Below, piece by piece: positions 53,257 to 63,272 of a DNA stretch of 64,000 nt (position 1 is the stretch's first letter; each line of letters begins with the position of its first letter). The notes beneath the pieces are model-generated. The model saw only the letters and a list, made by a program, of their open reading frames with translations, was not told the DNA's origin and made no database searches. The stretch lies in assembly GCF_012641465.1 (NCBI RefSeq), contig NZ_JABAIK010000013.1, positions 1-64,000 on the forward strand, read 5' to 3'. The stretch is from Vibrio agarilyticus. Its GTDB lineage: Bacteria; Pseudomonadota; Gammaproteobacteria; Enterobacterales; Vibrionaceae. A program made the translations under genes and the position numbers.

Positions 53257-54330
53257 TCATTCGACTTTAGTGTAGAGAATGGTCTCCGCTCTGGGCTTTC
53301 CATGCCAAAACAAAGTACTCGCGACCTGATCCGCAAGTTGATAATACGCTTTGGCATGGTCGCTATCAGGCCTTGCCACAACCGTCGGCGTACCTCGGTC
53401 AATGTCTTCTCTTACCGCAATATGCAGCGGCAACTGCGCCAGCAAGGCCAAATGATACTCTTGAGCCATTTCAGCCGCGCCGCCACTACCAAAAATGGCC
53501 TCTGTCGCACCACATTGAGAACAAACGTGGTAACTCATATTTTCAACAATACCAAGAACGGGCACATCCACTTTAGCAAACATCGCCGCGCCTTTGCGCG
53601 CATCTGCTAGCGCCAAATCTTGTGGCGTAGTCACAATAATACTGCCGGTTACCGGGATCTGCTGTGACAACGTCAGTTGAATATCGCCCGTACCCGGAGG
53701 CATATCAATCACCAAATAATCCAAGTTAGGCCATTCGGTCTCATTGATTAACTGAGTCAATGCTTTTGCCGCCATCGGCCCGCGCCAAATTGCGGCATCG
53801 TCGCTGTTCATCAAATAGCCAATTGAATTGGTGTAAATGCCATAAGCCTCAATCGGCTGCATCCATTGACCATCACGAACGTCCGGGCGCTGATTGAGTT
53901 TCCCCAACATCAAGGGGACAGAAGGACCATAAATATCGGCATCCAATAAGCCAACGCGCGCCCCTCCTGCGCTAAGTGCTAGCGCGAGGTTCACCGCAGT
54001 GGTGGATTTACCCACTCCCCCTTTTGCCGAGCTCACTGCTATCACATTTTTTACCCCAGCAATTTCGCCATTCACTGGCGTCTCAAGCGCACGCACAGCA
54101 ACGTCAATATCATAGGGTAGATTGGGCACACCTGCGCTTTGCTCGCGGCATACCCAAGCGTTGAGCTCTTTTTGCAATGCCACACTGGCAAACGGTAAGG
54201 TAATACTTACGGCTCCGCTGGGCGTCATTGTCACGACGCCTGAAATATTGGCCCAGTTTGGTGCAAGCAATTCATGCTCAAACTGGTTAAGCCAATCGCA
54301 TATATCCTGTTTCGATGAAAACTGACGCAT
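53257..54330 (-). CDS. apbC: Iron-sulfur cluster carrier Mrp/ApbC
   Basis: ApbC is a P-loop ATPase that holds and transfers 4Fe-4S clusters. The 357-residue protein has an N-terminal MIP18-like domain to about 85, a deviant Walker A AVSSAKGGVGKSTTAVNLA, GLLDADIYGPSVPLMLG, DMPPGTGDIQLTLSQ, and the cluster-binding pair in CSQCG near 272. GGAGG precedes the ATG. It is divergent from metG, the same arrangement as in Escherichia coli. Confidence 0.94.
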   Translation of the reverse strand: MRQFSSKQDICDWLNQFEHELLAPNWANISGVVTMTPSGAVSITLPFASVALQKELNAWVCREQSAGVPNLPYDIDVAVRALETPVNGEIAGVKNVIAVSSAKGGVGKSTTAVNLALALSAGGARVGLLDADIYGPSVPLMLGKLNQRPDVRDGQWMQPIEAYGIYTNSIGYLMNSDDAAIWRGPMAAKALTQLINETEWPNLDYLVIDMPPGTGDIQLTLSQQIPVTGSIIVTTPQDLALADARKGAAMFAKVDVPVLGIVENMSYHVCSQCGATEAIFGSGGAAEMAQEYHLALLAQLPLHIAVREDIDRGTPTVVARPDSDHAKAYYQLADQVASTLFWHGKPRAETILYTKVE

Positions 54331-54490
54331 AGGTCCTCCTTTACACCAATGCTAGCACCGCGTTTTGCGGTTGAACAGGTTGCGTATCCCCAGTAACCTC
54401 AAGATAACCATACTTGATACCTTGGAGATAGCTCGCGCTTCGGGTAACATTGTCGCTCTTTTATACCTATCTAAGAAGCGAATATTAAGT

Positions 54491-56548
54491 ATGGCAAACG
54501 ATCCAAGGAAATTGCTGGTAACTTGCGCCCTTCCATACGCTAATGGTTCAATCCATCTCGGTCATATGCTCGAGCATATCCAAGCCGACATCTGGGTTCG
54601 CTATCAGCGTCTGCGTGGCAACATTGTAAACTTTATCTGTGCTGATGATGCGCACGGCACGCCGATTATGCTTAAAGCGCAACAGATGGGTATCACACCT
54701 GAAGCAATGATTGCTGCCGTCAGCGAAGAACACCAAAAAGATTTCGCAGGCTTTGATATCAGCTTTGACAACTACCACAGCACTCATTCCGATGAAAACC
54801 GCGAGTTGGCATCACATATTTATCTGCAGTTGAAAAAGAACGGCTTCATTTCAAGCCGTACCATCTCTCAATTGTTTGATCCTGAAAAAGAGATGTTTTT
54901 ACCCGATCGTTTCGTCAAAGGGACATGCCCGAAATGTGGCGCAGAAGATCAATACGGTGATAACTGCGACAATTGCGGTGAAACATACAGTCCAACCGAG
55001 CTTATTCATCCTAAATCAGCGGTCTCAGGCGCGACACCTGTGATGAAAGACTCAGAGCATTTCTTCTTTGATTTGCCTCAATTTGAAAGCATGCTTAAAG
55101 AGTGGACTCGCTCAGGCTCACTGCAATCTGAAGTCGCCAACAAGATGCAAGAATGGTTTGAGTCAGGCCTTCAGCAGTGGGACATTTCTCGCGATGCGCC
55201 TTATTTTGGCTTTGAGATCCCAGGCGAAAGCAACAAGTTCTTCTATGTTTGGCTCGATGCACCTGTTGGCTACATGGCATCATTCAAAAACCTGTGTGAC
55301 AAAACCGACGGCCTTGATTTCGACGAATACTGGAAAAAAGAGAGCACCGCCGAGCTTTACCACTTTATCGGTAAAGACATTGTCTACTTCCACAGCCTTT
55401 TCTGGCCAGCAATGCTTGACGGCTCAGGCTTCCGTAAACCAAATAACGTATTCGTTCATGGCTATGTAACGGTAAACGGCGCAAAAATGTCTAAATCTAA
55501 GGGGACATTCGTTAAGGCCAGCACTTACCTAAAACACCTTGACCCTGAATGTCTACGCTATTACTACGCGGCAAAGCTCAATAGCCGTATTGACGATCTT
55601 GACTTAAATCTCGAAGATTTCTCGCAACGTGTTAACGCTGACGTGGTCAACAAAATTGTTAACCTCGCATCACGCAATGCAGGCTTTATCACCAAGCGTT
55701 TCGATGGTGAGCTAGCGAGTCATTTTGCCGAGCCTGAGCTTTACAACGAATTTGTTGCTGCGGCTGAGCGTATCGCTCAACTCTATGAAAGCCGTGAATT
55801 TGGCCGCGCCATTCGTGAAATCACGGCACTGGCTGACAAAGCCAACCAGTATGTCGATGAAAAGGCACCTTGGGTGGTTGCAAAAGAAGAAGGTAAAGAT
55901 CAAGAGTTACAAGAAATCTGCTCGGTTGGCATCAACTTATTCCGCGTACTGATGACCTATTTGAAACCGGTGATGCCAGCTCTAGCGGCGCGCACCGAAG
56001 CGTTTCTTAACCAAGAGCTCACCTGGGATGGTATTGCGACACCATTGACGGCTCATAAGATCACGGCATTTAAAGCGCTGTTTAATCGTATCGATCCTAA
56101 AAACATCGAAGCTATGATTGAAGCCTCTAAAGAAGATGCCGCCGTTGAAATGGCTGCCAAAGCACAAGCAGAAGCGGCTCAGCAATCAACTCATAGCGAG
56201 CTCGAAAAAGATCCAATTGCAGCAGAAATTGAGTTTGATGACTTTGCCAAAGTTGATCTGCGCATTGCTAAAATTGTCTCTTGTGAAGCGGTGCCTAAGG
56301 CAGACAAACTGCTGAAATTCCAATTGGACATCGGCGGTGAAATGCGCCAAGTATTTTCGGGTATCAAAGCCGCATACAATCCTGAAGAGTTGGTCGGCAA
56401 ATACACTGTCGTGGTAGCTAACCTCAAGCCTCGCAAGATGAAATTTGGCATGTCTGAAGGCATGATCCTAGCAGCAGGCCCTGGTGGCAAAGATCTGTGG
56501 ATCCTTGAGCCGCACGAAGGCGCCCAGCCAGGTATGCGCGTGATGTAA
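54491..56548 (+). CDS. metG: Methionine-tRNA ligase
   Basis: MetRS charges both initiator and elongator tRNA-Met. The 685-residue class I synthetase shows [14 protein letters not shown] (HIGH box as HLGH), the zinc knuckle pairs CPKCG and [14 protein letters not shown], and a C-terminal tRNA-binding domain near 585-685 ([21 protein letters not shown]). The stated start gives [15 protein letters not shown]; the frame extends 42 codons further upstream, but that leader is not family-like. A strong terminator follows. Confidence 0.96.
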   Translation: MANDPRKLLVTCALPYANGSIHLGHMLEHIQADIWVRYQRLRGNIVNFICADDAHGTPIMLKAQQMGITPEAMIAAVSEEHQKDFAGFDISFDNYHSTHSDENRELASHIYLQLKKNGFISSRTISQLFDPEKEMFLPDRFVKGTCPKCGAEDQYGDNCDNCGETYSPTELIHPKSAVSGATPVMKDSEHFFFDLPQFESMLKEWTRSGSLQSEVANKMQEWFESGLQQWDISRDAPYFGFEIPGESNKFFYVWLDAPVGYMASFKNLCDKTDGLDFDEYWKKESTAELYHFIGKDIVYFHSLFWPAMLDGSGFRKPNNVFVHGYVTVNGAKMSKSKGTFVKASTYLKHLDPECLRYYYAAKLNSRIDDLDLNLEDFSQRVNADVVNKIVNLASRNAGFITKRFDGELASHFAEPELYNEFVAAAERIAQLYESREFGRAIREITALADKANQYVDEKAPWVVAKEEGKDQELQEICSVGINLFRVLMTYLKPVMPALAARTEAFLNQELTWDGIATPLTAHKITAFKALFNRIDPKNIEAMIEASKEDAAVEMAAKAQAEAAQQSTHSELEKDPIAAEIEFDDFAKVDLRIAKIVSCEAVPKADKLLKFQLDIGGEMRQVFSGIKAAYNPEELVGKYTVVVANLKPRKMKFGMSEGMILAAGPGGKDLWILEPHEGAQPGMRVM

Positions 56549-56559
56549 TCTGCACAAAT

Positions 56560-56589
56560 AAAAAAACCGCCAGCGATGGCGGTTTTTTT
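56560..56589. terminator. Terminator of metG
   Basis: AAAAAACCGCC and GGCGGTTTTTT pair over a 6-base loop with a T run after it; also usable by the convergent fadR side. Confidence 0.9.
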
Positions 56590-56637
56590 ATTTCCTGACA
56601 ACTCGACAACAAAGCGATGCTGGCACAGCCACCATAC

Positions 56638-57477
56638 TTAATTGTCGTCCTCAGTAAAGTTGGTTGGTAGCGCTTGTTTCATCTCATTCCAAATTTGCGC
56701 ACATTCAAAGCCATATTGACGAATGGCCATCAGCAACTGCTCACGCTCGCCCGTTTCACAAATATCAAGCAATTGGCGATAAAACTTAAGCGCCAATTCT
56801 CGCGACGCAGGATTGGAAAAATAATATGAGCCGATGCGGTCATAAAGTTTTTTCAATCCATTGAAAATAAGGCCATAAATCTGATTTCCCGAATGGAAAG
56901 CCAAGCGCTGGAACAGCATATAGTCATAGTAATTAAAGGTTTTTGCGATAAGAATCGCTTCACGCTTTTGCGGATCCTTTTCGTTGTCTTCACGGATCTG
57001 CTGCAACAACTTATCTTTGTATGCCGAATTGGTGACAAACGCTTCCCAACTCTCAGCCGCTACAAGCGCCTCGCAAGACTCAATCACCGCTCTCATCGTG
57101 CGCTCAGAAGCCTCTTTGTTCGCTTTAAACGCATAACTCATAAAGATCGGGCTAATATTGGTGCGCGCAGCAAGCAAATCTTCCACGATGTTGGTCACGT
57201 TATCAACGTCGAGCGTCATCAGTGTATCAAGTATATGCAGACCCGATGTCTCCATAAACTGATTCACCTTGGTTGGTTTACCATGCTGAATTGTCAGCCA
57301 ACCATCACGAGCCAATCGTTGCAGTACTTCACGCAGTGTTGTTCGAGTAACGCCAATCAATTCGGATAGTTCACGCTCTGCTGGCAAGATCGAGCCAGGG
57401 GCAAAGCGGCCGTTCCATATACTCTCAATAATGTACTTTTCTGCAAAGCCTGCCGGACTTTTTGCCTTAATGACCAT
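56638..57477 (-). CDS. fadR: Fatty acid metabolism regulator FadR
   Basis: FadR represses fatty-acid breakdown and activates fabA/fabB; acyl-CoA releases it from DNA. The 279-residue GntR-family protein has the winged helix [32 protein letters not shown] and an all-helical acyl-CoA domain. It is about 40 residues longer than the Escherichia coli protein because of an extra segment near 130-180 ([20 protein letters not shown] and following), the known Vibrio form with added ligand sites. ATG 57477 gives [16 protein letters not shown]. Divergent from nhaB. Confidence 0.95.
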   Translation of the reverse strand: MVIKAKSPAGFAEKYIIESIWNGRFAPGSILPAERELSELIGVTRTTLREVLQRLARDGWLTIQHGKPTKVNQFMETSGLHILDTLMTLDVDNVTNIVEDLLAARTNISPIFMSYAFKANKEASERTMRAVIESCEALVAAESWEAFVTNSAYKDKLLQQIREDNEKDPQKREAILIAKTFNYYDYMLFQRLAFHSGNQIYGLIFNGLKKLYDRIGSYYFSNPASRELALKFYRQLLDICETGEREQLLMAIRQYGFECAQIWNEMKQALPTNFTEDDN

Positions 57478-58233
57478 TAATTTTATATCCAATCGGTTGT
57501 TATCGGGTCGAGGTCGGTCATCATACCACTAGTTTACTTATTACGAAAACTTCCGATTCATAATTGAAACAAACCCATAAATTAGAGTTAATATTCTAAT
57601 TTGTTTTTATAAAGAGCCTGTAACTCCAATTGAAAACAGTGGATCTTTATTATTTTTCACAAACTCACTTACAATAATACACAATTCACTCAATGAGTTA
57701 GCACAATTAAAGTTGAGAAGAAATTTGCAAACTAACTGCTCATTTTTATTATTAACCCACATGTTGTCTGAGGATTTTTTTTAGTTACTATTAAAATTTG
57801 AGCCAACCCTAATTTTTTTACATTTTTGTTGTTACACTATCGATACATTGATCGCGTTTACGGCAGTAAAATAACATTTTGTCGCAGCAATACGGTTTTG
57901 TTGTTGACTAACGTTTGCTGAGGAGTAGAGTTGCGGTCGATTGTCACAAGTGTTCAAGTTTGCAGGGAGTAACTTGGCAAGGCTGCATACAGTTTTTAAC
58001 TGTAGTCTTTCTAAGATATTGTTTTTGTAATGATGAGAGTATCATTATGGGCAAATTTAGCGCTTAAAACCCAAAAGCCGTTACCTAGACAGTCAGGCAC
58101 CGAGGATCGTTGCGCAGCACATAAAGCTTTAAAGCACAGATAATTGCTGTAATGTGGGTATTACGCACTGCTAACGTGACTTCAACGCTCAGCTCGAAAG
58201 GTAGCTATTACACATTATAAGAGTATTACCACC
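57478..58233. other. Long fadR-nhaB intergenic region
   Basis: This 756-bp spacer has an A+T-rich half next to fadR and a more structured half next to nhaB. No coding frame was recognised. The structured part is described separately. Confidence 0.6.
57969..58084 (+). promoter_or_regulatory. Candidate structured leader RNA of nhaB
   Basis: A closing helix can form between GTAACTTGGC (57969-57978) and GCCGTTAC (58077-58084), with a 2-base bulge. It encloses three local hairpins: TACAGTT/AACTGTA (57988-58004), TAATGAT/ATCATTA (58028-58047) and TGGG/CCCA (58048-58073). This makes a multi-branch junction about 150 bases before nhaB. It does not match a riboswitch class that I can name. Confidence 0.4.
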
Positions 58234-59820
58234 ATGCCAATGTCGCTCGGAAATGCATTTATCAAGAACTTCCTTGGTAAAGCACCTGATTGGTATAAAT
58301 TAGCCATCATCGCCTTTCTTATTCTAAACCCCATCGTATTTTTCTTTGTTGATCCTTTCGTTGCCGGTTGGTTGCTTGTCGCAGAGTTTATTTTCACTCT
58401 TGCAATGGCACTAAAATGTTATCCGCTACAACCTGGCGGCTTACTGGCGATTGAAGCTGTCGCCATTGGCATGACAAGTGCCGATCAAGTTAAACACGAA
58501 TTAGTCGCTAATATCGAAGTACTGCTGCTGCTTGTTTTCATGGTTGCTGGCATCTACTTCATGAAGAACCTGCTGCTTTTCATCTTCACTAAAATATTGC
58601 TTGGTATTCGCTCAAAAAGCATGCTTTCACTGGCGTTTTGCTTCGCAGCGGCGTTTCTTTCTGCCTTTTTGGACGCATTAACCGTTATTGCAGTGGTCAT
58701 CAGTGTTGCCGTCGGTTTTTACTCAATTTACCACAAAGTGGCTTCAGGCAATCCGATTGGCGATCACGATCCAACCAGCGATGATTCCATCACTGAGTTA
58801 ACCCGTGACGATTTGGAAAATTATCGTGGCTTTTTGCGCTCGTTGCTGATGCACGCAGGTGTTGGTACCGCGCTAGGTGGCGTAACTACCATGGTGGGTG
58901 AACCACAAAACCTGATTATTGCAGACCAAGCGGGTTGGCTCTTTGGTGAGTTCTTAATTCGTATGTCACCAGTGACATTGCCTGTTTTCCTCTGCGGCAT
59001 GTTAACTTGTGTGCTAGTCGAAAAATTCAAAGTGTTTGGCTACGGCGCTCAACTTCCAGAAAACGTTCGCATGATTTTGGTTGAGTTTGACCGCGAAGAG
59101 CGCACCACTCGTACTAAGCAAGATGTTGCAAAACTTTGGGTTCAAAGCATCATTGCGGTGTGGTTAATTGTGGCACTTGCAATGCATTTGGCTGCGGTTG
59201 GCCTCATTGGTCTTTCGGTTATCGTACTGGCAACCGCCTTCACTGGTATTATCGAAGAGCACTCAATGGGTGAAGCGTTTGAAGAAGCGCTACCCTTTAC
59301 TGCACTACTAGCGGTCTTCTTTGCCATTGTGGCGGTGATCATCGACCAACAGCTGTTTAAACCCGTCATTGATGCGGTACTTGCGGTTGAAGATAAAGGC
59401 ACTCAGCTTGCGATGTTCTATGTGGCTAACGGTCTGCTATCAATGGTTTCAGACAACGTTTTCGTCGGAACGGTCTACATTAACGAAGTGAAATCCGCAC
59501 TACTGGATGGTCAAATTACTCGTGACCAATTTGACTTGCTAGCAGTAGCGATCAACACAGGCACCAACTTGCCGTCAGTTGCGACACCAAATGGTCAAGC
59601 CGCGTTCTTGTTCTTGCTAACATCTGCTTTGGCACCGTTGATTCGCCTTTCATACGGTCGCATGGTTATCATGGCACTACCATATACTGTTGTGCTTGCA
59701 CTCGTAGGTTTGATGGGGATTATGTTCTTCCTTGAGCCGATGACAGCTTATTATTATGACGCAGGTTGGATTGCTCATCACGCGATGCCAAGTGCGACAG
59801 AAGTAGCAGCTGGTCACTAA
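58234..59820 (+). CDS. nhaB: Na+/H+ antiporter NhaB
   Basis: NhaB exports Na+ in exchange for protons across the inner membrane. The 528-residue protein has about twelve helices and begins [20 protein letters not shown], the usual NhaB start. Family segments include [36 protein letters not shown] and [20 protein letters not shown]. In Vibrio, sodium handling is central to energy use. The gene has a very long leader and is divergent from fadR; dsbB follows after a terminator, matching the order in Escherichia coli. Confidence 0.96.
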   Translation: MPMSLGNAFIKNFLGKAPDWYKLAIIAFLILNPIVFFFVDPFVAGWLLVAEFIFTLAMALKCYPLQPGGLLAIEAVAIGMTSADQVKHELVANIEVLLLLVFMVAGIYFMKNLLLFIFTKILLGIRSKSMLSLAFCFAAAFLSAFLDALTVIAVVISVAVGFYSIYHKVASGNPIGDHDPTSDDSITELTRDDLENYRGFLRSLLMHAGVGTALGGVTTMVGEPQNLIIADQAGWLFGEFLIRMSPVTLPVFLCGMLTCVLVEKFKVFGYGAQLPENVRMILVEFDREERTTRTKQDVAKLWVQSIIAVWLIVALAMHLAAVGLIGLSVIVLATAFTGIIEEHSMGEAFEEALPFTALLAVFFAIVAVIIDQQLFKPVIDAVLAVEDKGTQLAMFYVANGLLSMVSDNVFVGTVYINEVKSALLDGQITRDQFDLLAVAINTGTNLPSVATPNGQAAFLFLLTSALAPLIRLSYGRMVIMALPYTVVLALVGLMGIMFFLEPMTAYYYDAGWIAHHAMPSATEVAAGH

Positions 59821-59851
59821 ATTTCGTTTGCATACGAAACTAATTCAAAGT

Positions 59852-59880
59852 AAAAAACTCTGAGTAATCAGAGTTTTTTT
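59852..59880 (+). terminator. Terminator of nhaB
   Basis: AAAAAACTCTGA and TCAGAGTTTTTTT pair over a 4-base loop. It ends about 20 bases before dsbB. Confidence 0.88.
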
Positions 59881-59901
59881 ATTGTTAACAAGGCGGTTAT
59901 C

Positions 59902-60444
59902 GTGGCATTTTTTCGCGTTCTCAATCAGTTTTCAAAGCAGCGTCTCTCATGGGCGTTACTGCTGGCGTTTATGATCTTTTTCGAGCTTTGCGCGCTGGGT
60001 TTTCAGCACATTATGATGCTTTCACCATGCGTCAACTGCATTTATGAGCGAGTTGCGATGCTAGGAATTGCAGGCGCTGCCATCATAGGTCTGTTAGCAC
60101 CACAAAATGGTGTTTTGCGCTGGCTTGGTCTTGCGGGTTGGGGCTACAGTGCCTACCGAGGCCTGGAAATTTCGGCGCAACATGTTGAGTACCAATTCAA
60201 CCCGTCACCATTTGCCAGTTGCGATCTTTGGGTCACCTTCCCTTCTTGGCTGCCGCTCGATCAGTGGGCGCCTTGGATGTTTGTTGCCTCTGGTGATTGT
60301 GCAGAAGTCGATTGGATCTTCCTCTCACTCTCTATGCCACAGTGGTTGGTGATCATTTTTGCGGCGAATCTTATTGCACTTGCGTTTATCGTTCTGGCGC
60401 AATTTTTCCCCAGCAAGCGCGGAAACCCAATTCGCTCATTATAA
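59902..60444 (+). CDS. dsbB: Disulfide bond formation protein DsbB
   Basis: DsbB re-oxidises DsbA and passes the electrons to quinones in the inner membrane. The 180-residue protein has four helices and the two periplasmic cysteine pairs: Cys43 and Cys46 in SPCVNCIYERV, and Cys107 (PFASCDLW) with Cys133 (SGDCAEVDW). It starts at GTG 59902 with AAGG 8 bases upstream. A hairpin terminator follows. Confidence 0.95.
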   Translation: MAFFRVLNQFSKQRLSWALLLAFMIFFELCALGFQHIMMLSPCVNCIYERVAMLGIAGAAIIGLLAPQNGVLRWLGLAGWGYSAYRGLEISAQHVEYQFNPSPFASCDLWVTFPSWLPLDQWAPWMFVASGDCAEVDWIFLSLSMPQWLVIIFAANLIALAFIVLAQFFPSKRGNPIRSL

Positions 60445-60477
60445 CCAGTGGCGTGTTATTCAAGCCCTCTCAAACAC

Positions 60478-60503
60478 AAACGCCGACGAACGTCGGCGTT
60501 TAT
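60478..60503. terminator. Terminator between convergent dsbB and SEC-C gene
   Basis: AAACGCCGAC and GTCGGCGTTT form a 10-bp stem with a 4-base loop and T-rich flanks on both strands. Confidence 0.82.
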
Positions 60504-60548
60504 TTCTATTCTGATTTTGTCACTCAGTGACATCACAGTGCGATAGCG

Positions 60549-61157
60549 TTAACGGCCACAACACTGTTTGAATTTTTCGCCACTACCACAAAGACATTCG
60601 TCATTGCGCCCGATGGTCTTGTATGGGTTCACGCTTTGCCCTTTTTGGCCAACCATAAGCTCATCAGCAGCCAGTGCCACTTCGTTGACCATAATGTCAA
60701 GCTGAGGTAACAAGTCCGCTAACGTCGGTAAGTGCTCATAACCTGCATCACGCATCTGCTGATGAGTTTGCGCTTCATCGAGTGCCAACATTAACGTGGT
60801 CAAAAACGCTTGTAACATACGCGCGCTGCCATCGTTGAGCGTCATCTCGTTCCAATCACTCTCAATGCTTGGCCAGACGGACATAAAACCGTAAGCAAAT
60901 TCTGGCAGCGCATCAACTGAAGAGTCGATAAGCTGGCTAAGCTGGTATTCACTGCGCAAAATCAGATTGTGCTGACGATGGATTTGCTCTGTTACAGCCT
61001 GCACTAACTCGCGCGTTGGCTCATCCACCAGCAGAGGCAGCCACTGTTCAGGCGCCAATGGTTTCACCGTTAAGTTTGCGGCAAAAACGGCACCTTCAAA
61101 AAATAGGCTAGATCCGCTGTCATTGAGCGTATCGACTGACATTAATTGGTATTGCAT
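60549..61157 (-). CDS. YecA/UPF0149-like protein with SEC-C zinc motif
   Basis: This 202-residue protein ends with GRNDECLCGSGEKFKQCCGR, the SEC-C zinc motif also found at the tail of SecA, where it binds SecB and ribosomes. The N-terminal part is helical and matches the UPF0149 type (PEFAYGFMSVWPSIESDW, then LMLALDEAQTHQ). YecA-like proteins associate with the ribosome or Sec machinery. ATG 61157 has GGTGG upstream; the frame could reach 61196. Confidence 0.85.
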   Translation of the reverse strand: MQYQLMSVDTLNDSGSSLFFEGAVFAANLTVKPLAPEQWLPLLVDEPTRELVQAVTEQIHRQHNLILRSEYQLSQLIDSSVDALPEFAYGFMSVWPSIESDWNEMTLNDGSARMLQAFLTTLMLALDEAQTHQQMRDAGYEHLPTLADLLPQLDIMVNEVALAADELMVGQKGQSVNPYKTIGRNDECLCGSGEKFKQCCGR

Positions 61158-61313
61158 TCTATTACCACCTTGCTTGATTGCGCGCATTATACCCAACTCT
61201 TCAAGCGATACCAGCTCAGCAGAAAACCAAACGTATGAGATACCCCAACAACGTCACTTGAGCTTAATCAAGCTAACCGCTAAAATCGCGCGTTCCCACA
61301 AAGAGGTAACCTA

Positions 61314-62270
61314 ATGCGACTTGTCCTTGGCCCAATGGAAGGGGTGCTCGATCATTTGATGCGCCACCTGCTCACTGAAATTAATGATTACGATCTCTGT
61401 GTCACTGAGTTTGTTCGCGTAGTGGATCAGCTGCTGCCTGATCATGTTTTTTATCGCCTCTGCCCTGAGCTTGAACAGGGCTCTCAAACCCCTTCTGGTG
61501 TTCCGGTGCACATTCAGCTTTTGGGCCAAGAGCCGCACTGGATGGCCGAAAACGCGTTTCGTGTCGCCGAATTGGGCGCTCGAGGCATTGATCTCAACTT
61601 TGGCTGCCCGGCAAAAATGGTCAATCAAAGCAAAGGGGGCGCGGCCTTACTGCAACACCCTGAGCTAATTTATCAAGTGGTGAAATCCGTCCGTGATGCC
61701 GTACCTAGCAGCGTCCCTGTCAGTGCAAAAATTCGCTTAGGTTGGGATGATCCTGAAGATTGTTTTGCTATTGTGGATGCGATCCAAACTGCTGGCGCCA
61801 ATGAACTGACCGTCCATGCGCGCACCAAAAATGGCGGTTACAAAGCGTCTGAAATCAAATGGGAGTATATCTCAAAGATTCGCGAACAATTTGATATTCC
61901 GCTGATCGCCAATGGTGAGATTTGGAATTTTGCCGATGGCCAACGATGCATTGAGACGACTGGGGTTGATAATCTCATGGTGTGTCGCGGCGCGTTTAAT
62001 ATTCCAAACCTGGGCAATATGGTGAAATACAACCATGGCGCCATGCTATGGCCTGACGTGGTCGATTTATTACTGCACTATTCCACCTTTGAAATTAAAG
62101 GGGATAAAGGTTTGTATTACCCTAACCGCGTCAAACAGTGGTTCTCTTATTTGCGCCAAGCCTACCCTGAGGCCGCGGCGTTATTTCGTGATATTCGCAC
62201 CTTCAATAAAGCAGCGCCGATTGTCGAGCATATTGAACGCTATCGCGATAATCTACAAAAAGCGAGCTAA
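61314..62270 (+). CDS. dusC: tRNA-dihydrouridine(16) synthase
   Basis: DusC reduces U16 in tRNA with FMN and NADPH. The 318-residue TIM-barrel protein begins MRLVLGPMEGVLDHLMRHLL and shows GIDLNFGCPAKMVNQSKGGAAL with the catalytic cysteine, KIRLGWDD, ELTVHARTKNGGYK and PLIANGEIWNF. The LGPMEGV and GCPAKMVN details match the DusC branch more than DusA or DusB. GAGG lies 7 bases before ATG. Confidence 0.93.
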   Translation: MRLVLGPMEGVLDHLMRHLLTEINDYDLCVTEFVRVVDQLLPDHVFYRLCPELEQGSQTPSGVPVHIQLLGQEPHWMAENAFRVAELGARGIDLNFGCPAKMVNQSKGGAALLQHPELIYQVVKSVRDAVPSSVPVSAKIRLGWDDPEDCFAIVDAIQTAGANELTVHARTKNGGYKASEIKWEYISKIREQFDIPLIANGEIWNFADGQRCIETTGVDNLMVCRGAFNIPNLGNMVKYNHGAMLWPDVVDLLLHYSTFEIKGDKGLYYPNRVKQWFSYLRQAYPEAAALFRDIRTFNKAAPIVEHIERYRDNLQKAS

Positions 62271-62293
62271 GCCACATCAATAGCGCCTCGTTC

Positions 62294-62433
62294 TATACCC
62301 GTCCTACTTGAAGTTGCAGCGCTTTCGTTAGAACGTGGGGGCTTGCACTCACGAACCTCATCACATAGTCAGTCTATGCTCAGAGGCTTCGTTCGTTTGC
62401 CGCCTATCTGCAACTCCAAGTTGTTTGGGTATA
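62294..62433 (+). repeat. Palindromic repeat element D
   Basis: Starts TATACCCGTCCTACTTGAAG and ends CTCCAAGTTGTTTGGGTATA. The interior CACGAACCTCATCACATAG and GCTCAGAGGCTTCGTTCG, then GCCGCCTATCTGCA, closely matches element B in the same orientation. Length 140 bp, between dusC and the ABC ATPase gene. Confidence 0.82.
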
Positions 62434-62477
62434 CCCCAGCATTATCTGATGAGAACGAGGCGTTTTCGCTTTAAAAA

Positions 62478-63272
62478 TCAACTCAGTAATAAACTATCAT
62501 CACTGAGTTCTTCACCGCGCACCTTAGTAAACATCTCTAACAAATCAGACACACCCATTTGAGCACGCGACTCACCTTCAACATCAAGTACGATTTGTCC
62601 TTGGTGCAGCATCACAGTGCGATCACCGCATGCCAAGGCATCCTTCATTGAGTGAGTGACCATCATTGCGGTGAGATCAAACTCTTGCACAATTCGTTTG
62701 GTCAAATCGATAATAAACGCCGCCATTCTTGGGTCTAATGCGGCGGTGTGTTCATCAAGTAGCAGCAATTTACTATTGGAAAGCGTGGCCATGACCAGAC
62801 TCACCGCCTGTCGTTGCCCACCCGATAACAAACCAATATTGTCACTCAGCCTGTCTTCAAGACCTAAACCCAAAATACTGATCCGCTCTTGAAACAATTT
62901 TCGCCGCTGACTCGACAGCGCCAATGGCCAACCTCGCGTTTTCCCTCGGCAATAGGCTAACGCCATATTTTCTTCGATCGTCAATGAGCTGCATGTGCCC
63001 GCCAATGGGTCTTGAAATACGCGCGCGCAATGGGTGGCTCTCTGATCTACACGCCAACGCGTCATATCAATACCATCAATGGCGACTTCGCCACCCACCA
63101 TAGGTGTTTCACCTGTCACCGCGCCAAGAAGGGTTGACTTGCCCGCGCCATTGGACCCAATCACGGTCAAAAACTGACCTTCAGGCACGCGCAGAGAGAC
63201 GCCTCTCAAGGCGCGGTTTTCCAATATGGTCCCAGGATTAAACGTCACTTCGATATCGTTTAACTCAATCAT
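62478..63272 (-). CDS. ABC transporter ATP-binding protein
   Basis: The 264-residue ATPase has Walker A IGSNGAGKSTLLGAV, the Q loop in VFQDPLAG, signature LLSGGQRQAVSLVMA, Walker B LLLLDEHTAALDP and the switch histidine in MMVTHSMKDAL. It overlaps the permease gene by 4 bases (ATGA). With a BPD_transp_2-type permease it forms an importer of the class used for small organic substrates; a substrate-binding protein would be expected beyond the right edge. Substrate is not shown by sequence. Confidence 0.9.
   Translation of the reverse strand: MIELNDIEVTFNPGTILENRALRGVSLRVPEGQFLTVIGSNGAGKSTLLGAVTGETPMVGGEVAIDGIDMTRWRVDQRATHCARVFQDPLAGTCSSLTIEENMALAYCRGKTRGWPLALSSQRRKLFQERISILGLGLEDRLSDNIGLLSGGQRQAVSLVMATLSNSKLLLLDEHTAALDPRMAAFIIDLTKRIVQEFDLTAMMVTHSMKDALACGDRTVMLHQGQIVLDVEGESRAQMGVSDLLEMFTKVRGEELSDDSLLLS

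Noticed and set aside
42433-56548. Many long antisense frames inside lon, clpX, tig, metG and chiA
   Set aside because: They mirror strong codon bias of well-identified genes on the other strand and show no family features.
57969-58084. Known riboswitch (lysine, yybP-ykoY, c-di-GMP) for the nhaB leader
   Set aside because: Short stretches such as GGAGTA recall yybP-ykoY, but the conserved core sequences and their order are not there.
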